Shown: piece after piece, positions 35,209 to 47,060 of the stretch
Numbering within the stretch: the first letter of the stretch is position 1
Layout: the number at the start of each line of letters is the position of its first letter
Program-made: the position numbers and the translations under genes
DNA from: Micropterix aruncella
Lineage: Eukaryota; Arthropoda; Insecta; Lepidoptera; Micropterigidae
NCBI GenBank assembly: GCA_944548615.1
Contig: OX155967.1
Coordinates: 19,451,554-19,515,553, forward strand
Length of the DNA stretch: 64,000 nucleotides
Reading direction: 5' to 3'
The notes under the pieces: model-generated
Told to the model about the DNA's origin: nothing
What the model saw: only the letters and a program-made list of their open reading frames with translations
The model's database searches: none

Positions 35209-36243
35209 TAGTCGCCGTCATACAAACTGATGACCGGCCCCGTATCTGCCATTGAGCGTAGGGACAGTCGCTTAACGATACAAGATTTATTTAAAAGTCG
35301 ATATCATTATTATATTTTGTTTGGTTTATTAAGCATATGTTATAACATTATTTAATTAATAATAGGTTCAAGCACTATAGAAAAGTAGGCAGGTAGACAT
35401 GCTGTCGGCAAACAAAAGCACATCAATTCGTCAATCAAAATAAATTTAAAATGTGGATATATTATATTTCATTACCTAATTGGCAGTGTAGGTACTACGT
35501 GTATACCGGAGCCTGTTTTGAGTATTTTACAACGCTTTTGGCAACGGTATTCAGAGAGTACACACATCATTTTGATGCTATAAAATAGTAAAAATGGAAT
35601 TTTGACACGAAATAACTACTGAGTAGTACAGTTTACAATATTTTATATTTTACAGTATTACAATACAGTTTAAAAAATTAAAGGGTTAAAATTCGTCTTC
35701 GCTGTCACTATCGTCTTCTTGAAGGTTGATAATAAGAGGTCGGATATACATTAAACGTGCTTTCGCTAAGTCATCATTCAGCATGACGGACACATTTATT
35801 CCAGTCTTCGGTAGTGACATGGTCGATAGCTTCATTCAGTATCTTCTAATTGTCTAGGGATTGAAATATTGCGTGTAAAACGTTATAAATTATTTGCAAT
35901 GTTATAAGTTACATACTTATTTATTTATTTATGACGGCTGAGTTTTTTAATAGCAAAAAGCTTCAAGTGAGTGGTTTATTACATCGATTTTCGATTTTCT
36001 GGCTTAGTTTGATGTACTGAATCGCCCACTTAAAGGATGTCACTATTAAAAAAAAATCAACCTGTGTAATAAACAATATCGACAATATCGATAATATTTT
36101 ATCGATATTTCTTTATGCGACATGACATGATATGACCTTTACTACAGATCTGAGTGAGAAATCGTAACGTTATGAAAGTGCGAAAGGGATGTCATGATTC
36201 GAATGATTTTTGGCCCAGTCATCAGTTTGTATGGCGGCGATTA
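35209..36243. mobile_element. Tc1/pogo-type DNA transposon remnant with 23 bp inverted ends
   Basis: The left end TCGCCGTCATACAAACTGAT (35212-35231, continuing GAC) and the right end at 36218-36240 are inverted copies with one mismatch. TA dinucleotides flank the element, consistent with a TA target duplication. It contains a transposase C-terminus on the minus strand. Most of the transposase gene has been lost from this 1.03 kb copy. Confidence 0.75.
35686..35855 (-). pseudogene. DDE transposase C-terminal fragment (Tc1/pogo-like)
   Basis: Two minus frames carry DHVTTEDWNKCVRHAE and, after a shift, ARLMYIRPLIINLQEDDSDS followed by EDEF and a stop at 35688-35686. The pattern of a DW-x-x-C-RH-E helix, then PLIIN and an acidic Ser/Asp tail, is what I expect at the end of pogo/Tigger-like transposases. 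The catalytic DDE residues are not present. Its position inside matching inverted ends supports the assignment. Confidence 0.6.
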
Positions 36244-36668
36244 TAACTGGCGAGGTTCAATTTCGTGACACATCTGGTTTAATACAGTAAAGCAGCGCAT
36301 CGCAGATCTGTGCGTGAGATGCGCGGACTCTCGATGAAGTATGGTGGAGCATAAGTAATGGATGTACCCACTCCCTTTCATCTTGCCATTCTGCCGTATA
36401 TTCATATTCTCATACACCCACCTTATTATGGGCTTTTAGGCAATAAAATTGGAGTGATTTATATAATTAGGAGAGTAGAGTGCTAAGGTGGTAACGCCCT
36501 GAGAATATTAAAGATGTATTTTATGCAAGATTTTGTTGCGAGAATCTATTGTTGCATGCTTCAGTGGCGTAACAAAAAATGGGCCCTAGTGCAAAATTGA
36601 ACAAAGGGTCCTTCACCCTGCTAAATTACATTTATTATGGCATTTCTTTTTCTCGAAGCGCCTCTGCA
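36244..36668. other. Spacer with a possible hAT-type end
   Basis: At 36561, CAGTGGCGTAACAAAAAATG, followed by GGCCCTAGTG, resembles the common hAT terminus beginning CAGTGGCGTA. No partner end was found. The remainder is unassigned. Confidence 0.35.
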
Positions 36669-36932
36669 TTACTGGAGGTTGGCCGTTAGCTCTGAATACT
36701 TTTGTCGGTCTTGCGCTATCCGGAAAAGCTGTTCCGTACTGGTGATCCCGGACCACTCTCTGACATTGCACAACCGCGACTTTTTCCTCCTTCCACGTCG
36801 TCGTTTACCCTCAATTTTGCCCATCAATATCAGTTGAAGCAGCTGATATCTGTCATGCCGCAGCACGTGCCCTAGATATTCAATCTTGCGCTTTTTGACG
36901 GTGTGCAACGAATTTTCGGGTCGTACCAGCAC
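36669..36932 (-). pseudogene. RTE-type LINE C-terminal fragment
   Basis: The minus frame reads VKKRKIEYLGHVLRHDRYQL, LMGKIEGKRRRGRRKKSRL and REWSGITSTEQLFRIAQDR. The KIEYLGH-LR, GKRRRGR and W-x-G-T-x-x-L-x-x-A-DR order is the standard C-terminus of RTE/BovB-like ORF2 proteins. The catalytic reverse-transcriptase part is absent, so it is a 3' remnant. Confidence 0.8.
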
Positions 36933-37100
36933 GCTGAAGCACTTTTTCGTTGCTAACTTTATGGGTCCAGCTTACACGGAGCATTCGACTGGATAAGTGG
37001 GATTTTGATTTAATGCTCATATAAAATTCTTCATTTGATATTTCAAGTGGAACCGAATATGTTGGTTTTTGTCCTTCCTATTATTCTTCTTTTTTAGATT

Positions 37101-37370
37101 CACGTTCGGAACAAGGATGGTGTATCTAAAAAAGACCACGAGTACAAATTAAATAAATACCATGATCTCGCAAATGCTGTCACCCGGAACGGCTTCGCAG
37201 TTCACCTTCACGCGGTGGAAGTCGGCGCTCGAGGACTGCCAGCCAAATCTCTGTTTCACCTCTTTAAAGATCTTGGTCTTTCCAGAAAAATAATCAACTC
37301 TTTCTTGAAAAAATGTCTTAAACCGCGATTTGCGCATCTCAAATTCGAAGGGGGAGTGAATGGCTGGTAA
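37101..37370 (+). pseudogene. LINE ORF2 C-terminal fragment of a second type
   Basis: The frame reads HVRNKDGVSKKDHEYKLNKY, HDLANAVTRNGFAVHLHAVE and VGARGLPAKSLFHLFKDLGL, with a stop at 37368-37370. The VEVGARG-x-x-AKSL-x-x-x-L-x-x-LGL motif occurs after the reverse transcriptase in L2/L1-like elements without RNase H. The frame is intact for 89 codons. Upstream sequence does not continue it. Confidence 0.6.
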
Positions 37371-38231
37371 GGTGTACGCTCACATGTGGCAAGACAGCTG
37401 TCCTAAACCTACCACAGCTGGTCGTTAGTCCGAAATCCACTGCTCACCCCCCAGAAGTGTAAAAAAATAGTATATAATGGGCCTGACTCCGGTCGGTGAA
37501 TTCCATGGCAGCTCCGTTTGTATTTTATTCATTTTATTTATTTATTAACAAGGGTCAATTGCCCGTTTAATTTCTACACCAAAGCTATGCGGTCGACTTC
37601 CTCCCGTTATCCTATCTATCGCCCTGTCTAGTGTCGTAATGTTCCAAGCTAGATAAAGTACCTGCCTGAATTTCAGGACGGGCGACGCCGTCACTGAATG
37701 TTCTCAAATTGAATTTGGAATCTGTACAAAGTCGCCCAATCGAGTTACGTCCTGTAATTAATTTCAGTTAGGGCACTGCTCTAACCCCCTCCCCCTCCCC
37801 ACCTCCTCCGACTTCCACCACTCTCCCTTAACCTCCCTTTCTATCCCTTTCTCGCTCTCGTCCCGTTACTTTTATGTATGCAATCCCTCGCTATAGAGGT
37901 GTATATACTTACGCGACACTTGATTACTCTCACATAAAATCTAAAATAATGCGCCTATTTTTTTTAATATGTCCATTAAGTTTGTTTCTATTTATCTAGC
38001 TTCTTAATGACAAATACACATTGTCGCATCTAATGCGACAAGTGGAAAATCCCCATTTAGATTCTTTTGTCTATTTAAATTGCGACCCTTGATAACTCTC
38101 ATCACTTTGTTTTTTTTTGTTTTTGACGTCGAAGGCATAAGGTGCTTACAAGTAAACTTAGTTGTTCTCAGTTTAATAGTTTATTTTTACTTTATTACGT
38201 TTATTACCAGCTGCAGTACGTAGTGACAAAA
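37371..38231. other. Likely LINE 3' UTR and unassigned spacer
   Basis: A C/T-rich tract lies at 37770-37860. Nothing coding was seen. The part next to 38232 may be the 5' end of the Tc1-like element. Confidence 0.35.
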
Positions 38232-38340
38232 ATGGGGCGAGGAAAAACATTTACCGAGGAAGAAATTGGAAAGATTCTTGCGCTCACACAAGAAAATTAT
38301 TCCAATCGTGTGATTTCCAAAAAAATGCACAGACAGACTT
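38232..38340 (+). pseudogene. Tc1-like transposase, N-terminal helix-turn-helix fragment
   Basis: It reads MGRGKTFTEEEIGKILALTQ, then ENYSNRVISKKMHR, matching the first DNA-binding helix-turn-helix of Tc1-family transposases (MGRGK-x-LT-x-EE, then SNREIAKK-x-x-R). It is cut off at 38340 by a repeat family B fragment, so the catalytic domain is missing. Confidence 0.75.
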
Positions 38341-38450
38341 GAGTCGGGAATTGGTCCTAATCACTCAGTTGGGGCCAAAATGGATATTCCGTCTTCATCT
38401 CGATTTTTTTCTGCGCGTTAACAATACTTTCCCTTGGACCGGGAAAATAA
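38341..38450 (-). repeat. Repeat family B, short minus-orientation fragment
   Basis: GGCCAAAATGGATATTCCGT, CATCTCGATTTTTTTC and AACAATACTTTCCC match the 5' end of the family in reverse. Confidence 0.55.
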
Positions 38451-39046
38451 AATTAATAAGCTTTTAATGAATACAATATATGTCCAAATAAACAATTTTG
38501 CCTATTAAGACCAGAACCTTTACAAGGTATTTTTCAAGCCTTTCTTTAGCGTTATCACTTTATTATTTCAACTTTAAAACAGTGATCAAACGCTAAATTA
38601 TGCGCCCTGGCATGTAAAGCTTTTGGGAGCAATATCCCATTAATTATACTAGCTAGCGGTATTGTTGTTTCCCCAACATGGGGAAACAACAGCACCGCTA
38701 AGGTTTCATACAACTAACAATATTCGCAGTAATAATACACGAAACGTATTGGATCCGATTACCATTTCAAATTACAGTCGTTCCTATATTAACAAGGAAT
38801 TCAAATTCACTTCCAAACGTTATCCCAGAATTTCACAAGGTATACATTCCGTACCGATGCATGGCTTATTAGTAAACAATATTAGTAACAATACGTAACT
38901 ATCAGTTTCAGATTTAAGTAATACATATACAAGGACCATATGCCAGAGAAAAACTTGTTGGTAAAAACTGATCATCTAGGATAATTAGCAACAATGAATA
39001 TTTAGTATTAGATGAAGGTCTAAATATCACTTCTTATTCTTCTTCC
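38451..39046. other. AT-rich spacer
   Basis: An open frame at 38662-38898 (78 codons, Asn-rich) lacks recognisable motifs. It may belong to the Penelope-like fragment at 39567 but cannot be linked to it. Confidence 0.35.
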
Positions 39047-39358
39047 TCAGCCTGGTTTGGTCCACTCCTGGACGTAGCCCTCTTCCTTCTTCTTCAATGT
39101 CTGTCTGTCAGCTGCTGCCCTGAGCCAGTTGGTCTCTGCTGCTTTCCTGATGTCGTCCAGCCATCGTAGTTGAGGTCTCCCTACGCCTCGCTTTGTGGTT
39201 CTCGGTCTCCACCGGACAAGCCTCTTCGGCCACCTCGCGTTATCCTGCCTTGCGACGTGACCTGCCCAGCTCCACTTCAGTGTGGCCTTCGTATCTCTTC
39301 GTTGCGCCCTCTGTTGCGGATACTGATATTTAGCATTGCTCTCTCGTGGAGAGAGCAA
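39047..39358 (-). pseudogene. RTE-type LINE C-terminal fragment, second copy
   Basis: It reads KATLKWSWAGHVARQDNARW, VRWRPRTTKRGVGRPQLRW and LDDIRKAAETNWLRAAADR. The WAGH-AR, W-P-x-x-x-x-G-GRP-x-RW-DD and W-x-x-x-A-DR blocks define the RTE C-terminus. Its sequence differs strongly from 36669-36932, so it comes from another RTE lineage. Truncated upstream. Confidence 0.85.
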
Positions 39359-39566
39359 TGCAATATCACACCTGCTCCAAAGTAAACCACCTTAGTTTTA
39401 GTAATGATGTTGTTAATTTTTGGCATTGAAATCAAATATATAACAAAAATTATAATAGTCATTTATTTACACAATCGAAAAACTCAGTTTCGTCCATTCT
39501 CTAATAAAGAACCCATTAGAATACCAAAAACTCATTCAGTATAAATTAATATAACTATTTTATTAA

Positions 39567-40035
39567 GCAAACTTACACAACCATCTTTCCTGAATTACCT
39601 CAAACTAACATCCAACTTATTAAAGGATGAACGTGTAACTCTTGAGAGTCTTAGCAAGGAGGCGAACATCGTCATTTTGCCGGCTGATAAAGGTTTCACT
39701 ACTGTCATATTCAATAAAACTGACAATGTGACTGAAGGTTTCAGGAAACTTAGAGTTAAACATTTCTATACAGAAACTGTGTCTAGAGATCCAAGCAAAG
39801 ATTTTGGGGAAAAAATAAAAAATACTTTGAACAAAAACAAACAAACAAAAGATTATAAGACGGAGATGTTAAAACTTCAATTCGTGACGGTACATCAAAT
39901 TTTTACTTATTACCAAAAAATCACAATCCCATTAATCCTGGACGACCAATAGTCTCAAGCAGAAACTCTGAGACAGAAAGAATTTCCGATTTTGTAGATC
40001 ATATTTTAAAACCGTATGTCAAAAATATATTGTAG
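39567..40035 (+). pseudogene. Penelope-like element: start of the reverse transcriptase
   Basis: It reads LLKDERVTLESLSKEANIVI, then LPADKGFTTVIFNKTDNV, and after a one-base shift at about 39880 NFYLLPKNHNPINPGRPIVS and SRNSETERISDFVDHILKP. NIVI-PADKG, LPK-H and RPI-S are the first conserved blocks of Penelope-like reverse transcriptases. The stop at 40033-40035 cuts it before the catalytic YADD region. It is probably a different family from the GIY-YIG fragments elsewhere in the window. Confidence 0.8.
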
Positions 40036-40058
40036 GCTCTCATGATAGCTAATAAATT

Positions 40059-40416
40059 ACGTTCAGTTCGGGCCATAGGATCCATTTCGTTCGAGGGTGG
40101 GTCTAACTCACGAGTCAGCTCCTATTTAGTAGCCTCCTCGAGTGAGGGACTACTCCGGTAATGATTCTCGCGTCCCAGTCCTTACGGCTGGTGGATCGGT
40201 TTACCTTGGGGCTTGCCTTCTGGCGCTACTGGACGGTTTGCGCACCGTGTGGCGTCAGCTAATCGATTGTGCACTCTGACTAATTATTGAAGGAGTGTGG
40301 AGACTATGCAGCGGGGGCGGATGTTAACCTGTCATCATTCACTATTGAAATGACCATTTGGCTACTTGATCCTAGGTTCAGAGCCGGGCAAAAGATGCCA
40401 TGGCCCGCGATAGATT
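40059..40416 (+). repeat. Repeat family A, copy 6, left part
   Basis: It contains CCATTTCGTTCGAGG, GACTAATTATTGAAGGAGTG and GGCCCGCGATAGATT, and stops at 40416 where a LINE is inserted. It resumes at 44135. Confidence 0.75.
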
Positions 40417-40695
40417 ATTTTTTTTATTTTTTTATTTATTAATTTACAATAACTTCATATAATATGTCATAAAAACACCATTTACATAATATGGTTGAGT
40501 TGGGAGAGATTGAGCACATCCTATGGTGAAAATGTTTATCCGCATTCCTAACTAGGTCAGAGACCCGTATCTAGGGATGCTGATTTTTGTTTAATTGTAT
40601 CGACGAGCTGACTCTTTTGATATTCTGAACTTAAGTTGTATTGCATGATACATAAGAATATATACATATATACATACGCATACATACACACATAC

Positions 40696-40856
<161 letters not shown>

Positions 40857-40981
40857 CCTACACATATATATACATAGCAAATAATACACGAGATTTGATA
40901 TTAGTTAGTAATATATAATTTAATAAAACAACTTAAATTATTAGCGAGAGCAATTGAGACTCCGCATACATTGGACCCCTT

Positions 40982-43939
40982 TCAAGCAGGTACATACTTC
41001 TTTATAAGTATTTTGAATGAATTTAAGTTGTTTGCATTCTTATAACTCTCATTTAAATTATTATAAAATCTCGGCGCAAGGAAGTAAAAATGCCTTTGGG
41101 CAAATGAGGACTTTACAATCGGAATATTATAATTCGACCCAGTAGCTTGCCTTGTGTTTTTAGTTTGTTGGCTTCTTGTCTGCTGATCCTTGATTCTGTG
41201 AAACTCAATTAGTAATTGTTTTATGAATAATTGCCTCACATCAAGTACTCCATATTCTGTAAAGAGTTTCGCTGAGGGGTATCTAGGGGGTTTTTTATTG
41301 ATGACCTTTAGAATCAGCTTCTGCACATTGATCAAAGGAAGGAGTACTTGTGTGGTACAGCCACCCCATGCAATTGTGCCATAGGACCACAGGCTTTGGC
41401 ACAACGCCATATACACAGTTTTGAGAAGGGGCTTTGGTAGAATATTTCGAAGCTCTCTAAACACGTAGGCGAGTTTCCTTGTTCTTGTGGCTAGGTTGCT
41501 TACATGTTGCTTCCATGTCAATGTTGCATCTATAGTGACACCCAGATACTTATATTCCCTAGTCCTTTCAATGGTTTGACAATTGCAGACGTCAGATCTA
41601 GAGCAAAAAGTTGAGTGCATTGTTAGTTGGTTTTCGGTTTCTGAATTATTTATTGTTGCCTTGATGTGAAATTGTATAACTTTAGTCTTAGAAATATTTA
41701 AAGTGAGAATATGGTTGTCGAGCCACTGCTTCGTCAGATTTAGGTTCGATTGAGCTTTGCGGTATGCATCTTCCCAATTGTTAGCAGACGTAAGTAACAC
41801 GGTGTCATCCGCGAACGCCACTATTTTTCCTTTTATTGGTAGATCACATAAATCATTTATGTTTATTAGGAACAATACGGGTCCCAAGACGCTACCTTGG
41901 GGAACACCGAAAGATACATTAAATGGCGCGCTTTGTCGATCATGTATCGACGTTGTTTGCGTCCTTCCCTCAAGGTAGCTTTGGAACCACTGCAATGCTG
42001 TGTCATTTATTCCATAATGTTCCAGTTTTTTTATTAATATTATATGTGACACCGTGTCGAAAGCCTTCGATAAATCTAAAAATGTCGCTAAAACTTTACT
42101 ACCCTTGTCGAGGTTTTCAACAACGTATTGTGTGAAAGTAAGTAATGCTTCATTAGTTCCTAAACCGCTTCTAAACCCAAATTGGTTGCTGGATAGAAGA
42201 CTCTCATTCTCTAGGTGCGAGATTAAACGCTATTTGGCAATTTTTTCTATTACTTTTGACAAGATGTTAAGGAGCGATATGGGACGGTAATTACCAATGT
42301 CATTTTCGTCTCCACCCTTGTGTAGTGGTCTAACCTTTGCAAACTTCAGCCATTGAGGAAAAACTCCGTTTTCAAAGCTAGTATTGATAAGATGGCAAAT
42401 AGGTTCTGCAATGTAATCAATTGACATTTTCAGTATTTCTGCTGTGATGCCGTCGTTTCCTGGCGCAGAATAGTTTTTTAGCGATGTAATAGTTTTGACG
42501 ACTTCATCTTTAGATGTTTGGTAGAGTTTGAGGTTTGTTTTCGTCTTGGGCTGCGTATTTACTGATGCACCTAGAATCTTTTCAGAAGTATTTAGATTGT
42601 TCAAAATATTGTTGGCATAAGTTTTTCCTACATTTACAAAATATTTATTAAAATGTTCCAGGATTTCTTCGAAATTATCTTCTAATGATTTCACTTCATT
42701 ATTTATTTTGATCTCCTTTACTTCCATCAGTTGCTTATTACCGAATGCGATATTTTTAACTAATCTCCAGGTTTTTTTACTGTCCCCGCTTGCTTCTTTA
42801 ATTTCCTGACTGTAGTAATTAACTTTGCTTTTTTGAATTAGCCTTTTGCAAATGTTTCTGTAAGATTTATAGTACTTGAGAAGTTGAGTATTATTTGGGT
42901 ATTTTCTCGTGTCTTTGTGGATTTTGTCTCTTTTCCGAAGGCATGCTAACAATCCATTTGTTACCCAGGGAGTTAGTTTTTTCTTTGATCTAGGAATTTT
43001 TATTGTGTTTACTTTAGTCGAACTTTTGATACAGCTAGATAGAGTCTCTAAAACTAGTTGGGCAATTTTTTCGACGTCGTTTTCACCTAATATTCTATCC
43101 CAATTTTGTTTACTCAATTCGTTTAGAAGGAGGACACGGTCAATTGACGATTTAGTTTTCGTTTCCAGATTTTTTGTTCTTTTATTAGTTGTCATTGCAA
43201 TTCCAATCATGCTATGGTCGGTAATTGTCGTGTGGTAGGTATACGGTTTACATTTTAGTTTAGTTTTGATCATAATGTGATCAATACAAGTCTCATGTTG
43301 GCCGTCGATTCTTGTCGGGACGTCTATGGCAGCATGAATGCCATGGTGCGCCAGTAAGTTAAGATAATCATCTGCCTGATTGTGTTTATTATTAATAATA
43401 TTAATATTTGTGTCGCCTATTAGAATAGTGTCGTGGTCAGAATGAATAACTTGTAGAATATCGTCTAACGATTGCAGGAAGTTATTTATATTTCTTTGAC
43501 TGGGTGATCTGTATATTGCAATAATGTTTATCCTGTGTTCTAAGATGATGTGTAAGCAGTTGTCATCATTTACCTGTTTTTCTGTTACTACTGGGTTCAG
43601 GTTAGAACGAATGTACACAACTACACCGTCATTTTGTAATTGCAATGAGTTGGTGAAGAAGACTCGATATCCTGGCAGAGTTTGAGGAGCTTGAGTTTTT
43701 TTTAGCCAACATTCGGTTAGTATTATTATATCGAATATATTATCGAATGCATATAATGTTACAAGGAAATCATCGAAATTTCTTTTTATAGAACGGATAT
43801 TCATTGACATAATATTGATATTATCAGCGGAATAAACATATTTTTTAAGAGTATTTGAGCAGTCAAACTGTTTGCAGGTTGTAAGACTAAAACTATCCAG
43901 GTCTTCACTCAGATCAGCCATTGCGAGATTTATACCCAT
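40982..43939 (-). pseudogene. LINE ORF2: endonuclease + reverse transcriptase, one premature stop
   Basis: The frame encodes about 984 residues and is interrupted only by a TAG at 42232-42230, inside the sequence VIEKIAK*RLISHLEN. The N-terminal apurinic-type endonuclease shows NIMSMNIRSIKRNF, ILTECW, AIYRSPSQ, LIGDTNIN, CIDHIMI and TDHSMIG, covering the expected catalytic Asn, Glu, Asp and His positions. The reverse transcriptase shows NYRPISLLNILSKVIEK, FLDLSKAFDTVSH, GVPQGSVLGPVLFL and the catalytic FADDT. After that come YKYLGVTID and the C-terminal region with LAPRFYNNLNE. There is no RNase H or zinc knuckle that I can see. Length and motif order suit a CR1/Jockey-type ORF2. The protein would stop between the endonuclease and the core reverse transcriptase, so this copy should be inactive, though it looks young. 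Confidence 0.9.
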
Positions 43940-44134
43940 TCCTTTGGAATATTCCTACCAATTGCGGTAGGTAGATATTAATTCCAGGAAAGAAGTCATC
44001 AATTGCCGGAGATTTAGTTATTATGGTAGTTAATAGGGTACATTTTGGATGGGAAAAATCTGGAGTTATGCAATTATATTGAGGAATCGTTTTATATGAA
44101 TATACTAACAATATGAGTTTTTCGGGGTGTTATT

Positions 44135-44440
44135 ATTCAAATAGAATCACTGCTGAACACACGGCAGGACTTGAACGGACATCGAAAGAGACCTTGAACC
44201 CTTAACCAGCCGGGAGGACGGAGGTATCCTGATGGTTAAATCCAGACGGAGATATCCTGCCAAAACTGGTAGTTATAGGGGCGAGGTGGCCCGCTGGCTT
44301 ACTTCCCAGTGCCCCGCCGTAAGGCGTTGCCCTCTGACGGGCATGTTGCCTTTGCTGGACGGTAGGTTTGTAATCGTCCTCAAGCCTTCTAAGTTTACCT
44401 CACGGGAGACAGAACGATCATTATCGTTAAAACTATGCTT
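44135..44440 (+). repeat. Repeat family A, copy 6, right part
   Basis: It resumes with ATTCAAATAGAATCACTGCT and continues CAGCCGGGAGGACGGAGGTA and GGCGTTGCCCTCTGACGGGC. The usual GTTGTAGTYGACA end is missing. Confidence 0.7.
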
Positions 44441-44516
44441 TAATATTGCCATTCCAAATTATCATTTCAAAAATTAAAAAGAAACATAAAATTTAAAAGA
44501 AAATATGGAAAGGCAA

Positions 44517-45440
44517 ACTCAGCTAGCTACAGTCCGCGCGCAAGCTCCGAGGAATCGGAGGCTGTGGAAGCGGGCGGATTACGCCGGACCCGACCGTCAC
44601 TTCATACCCTGCACTCTCCCAGTATTCTTACTCTTCTATAGTACGGGCCAAAGGACCTTTCCGGTGAAGTAATAAATCATTAGGCCGGCCCCGCCCCTTT
44701 TACTAACTGCTTGTAGGGATGCGTGTCTCAACCTCCGCAGATTATCTATCAGATTATTATATTATTGAGATTGAGCAGCGAAACTTTTATCGGGTCACTT
44801 TTCTGTTCGTAAAAAATGACAAAATGTTATGTATAAGGCACCGAGTCTGCATGTTAATATCACCCTTCAACTTCAATAGCTCCAGGTTAAAAAATATGGT
44901 CTCCATTGCTCAACTGATAGCCAAGTAATGATGTTTAATCCGCGCACCATTTTATAATATAAATATGTGGACTCATTATTACAAAATGCCACGATATCAT
45001 TTTACTAATAATTGTTTTGAAATTAATAATTACCTATGATATGCCATGCTATGATAATCAGTTATCTATTAAGTACTCATTTAATAACTCACATCACATA
45101 ATTAGGTCATTATTTAATTACTCTAATTCTAAAATAAAACATAAACCGAAAATATTAATAAATATAGCAATCGGTACTATAATAAATACAGATGTATAAT
45201 ACTGATAAGCAATATCGACATTAGCCGCATCCTTGTTGGCACCTCGGTTTATTACCCCATCGGAACGTTCCTTTGGCCCTTGTTTTAGTGCTATGGGAGT
45301 GCGGTGTATGAAGCGGCTGTCGGGGGCGGCCTACATTCGCCCGCTTCCCCAGCCCCGGATTTCTTGGAGCTTGCGCGTGCGACAGTAAGCAATGTGCAAT
45401 GCTAGCCCAACTTGCCCTGTCCGCGTAAGTACCTAAACAA
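44517..45440. mobile_element. 0.9 kb element with ~200 bp imperfect inverted ends
   Basis: The left arm (44517-44720) has CGCGCAAGCTCCGAGGAATC, GTGGAAGCGGGCGGATTA and GGGCCAAAGGACCTTTCCGG. The right arm (45225-45440) contains the complements of CGCGCAAGCTCCAAGAAATC and GGGCCAAAGGAACGTTCCGA. The interior is AT-rich and non-coding. It resembles a long-armed MITE. The superfamily is unknown. Confidence 0.7.
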
Positions 45441-45504
45441 ACAAGTTAGATTATTCGCAAAAAAATGCTAATACGTAATACTTAAGAGCCCCTATCAATT
45501 TCGC

Positions 45505-47060
45505 AATGTGAAAACCGAAAATACACACTTTTTCAGGACGAATTTTACAATAACCATAAGATATATCTGATATTTTTTAATTCACAGTTATACAACACCT
45601 ATTTATTTAGTATGTCTACGAAATTTTATATTGATAACAACTTCGTATAAATTAGGAAAAAAAATACACAAAAATGGTTTTTTACATAAAGACGAAACAC
45701 GAGGTTTTTCAATTCGTTTTTCTGCTAACTGGTAGCGAAAAACGTTCTGAAAAAAAATGTGCGTACTAAGCATATAATATATTAGTAAGTCTACGATATA
45801 TATTTTTTAAATTTATTCAATTAACACTAATAAAAAATGTGTTGTACTATGAATAAACCCAGTAAAATCGTGTGTAAAAACGTCGTCTACGCGTAAGAAT
45901 ATAATAAAAATAATTACAAGATATAAACATTTCAATAATTGAGGCATTTACCCACCCAGTATTTTTATTTTTTTTATTTAATGTCTACAAATTTCTCTGT
46001 AATAAATTATCGAAATCCATGCTTACGCGCTGTTCATTCGCGTTAGTCCGTGCATTCGCGCCCGAGGGCTACTGGACGGTGGACGTGCGTTGCGTTGATT
46101 TCCGGAGCTCGCGATATTCTCGCGTCCTGCGCGCGAATACTCGCGCCCGGCCGAGCGCTTTTCGACAGTGGATATGCGTCGATTAAGCGGTTTTGATACT
46201 GCAAGATTTGTTAGGGGCTATCCATAAAATACGTCACGCTAAATTTTTGGCATTTTGACCCACTTCTCACCTTATCAGTATTTTTTATTGTAGATGTCAA
46301 AAAAATGTGTTTAATTTTTAGAAAATAGGTCAAAACATTAAACTTTACTATCAGGGCAAGATTAAAGTTAGAAAAAAAGCTGAAAAAACACGAAAGGCGT
46401 GTGAATTTCGTAGGCAAATTGTTTTCACCTTCCTAACTATATTTAACTAATTTTTTTATAGTTTGTTACTTTCTTTAATCTATAAATACGGGTAAATATG
46501 TTGTCCATCGCCAGCGTCGGCGTGGCAACGCTGCAAGCGTCATTGATACCTTTGGATCGTAAGCGAAAAAGAGTAGGGTTTTTGACTTAAAATAATTGTT
46601 CAAAAAAAATAAATTTCAAAAAATCTATAAATATATAATGTATATTTGCAGAGAATTAAATAACAAAAATAAGACATTGCCTGGATCGTCATCGATGGGT
46701 AAAAAAGATGGAGATATAAGGTATTTTTACTTGGTAATAATAACAGTAATTTATAATACTTTCGCAAAGGTTTCTATTAACATCTTTAAGTTTCAGTGGG
46801 AAATTGTATATAACCATACACTGTGGAATATAAATAGCGCACAGAACTTTAAGGGTTATTTCTACCCGTAACATTTTTTTTATTCGACAAAAAAAGTTTA
46901 AAAAAAAAACAAATAAAATAAAAAAGTATGGCACATGAATAGTTTTGGATTATTTTGAGACTATATTTATTCGTATAAAAAAAGCAATATTTTCACGATT
47001 TGATATGTTTATACTATTTTAGCATTTATTATTTATTAAAATCGTATTTACGTGTATGTG
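45505..47060. other. AT-rich interior with one GC-rich patch
   Basis: The patch 46020-46170 is rich in CG dinucleotides (GCGCTGTTCATTCGCGTTAG and onwards) without a recognised exon. At 46206, GGCTATCCATAAAATACGTC followed by ACGC resembles a common insect MITE terminus. No coding gene was found. Confidence 0.35.
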
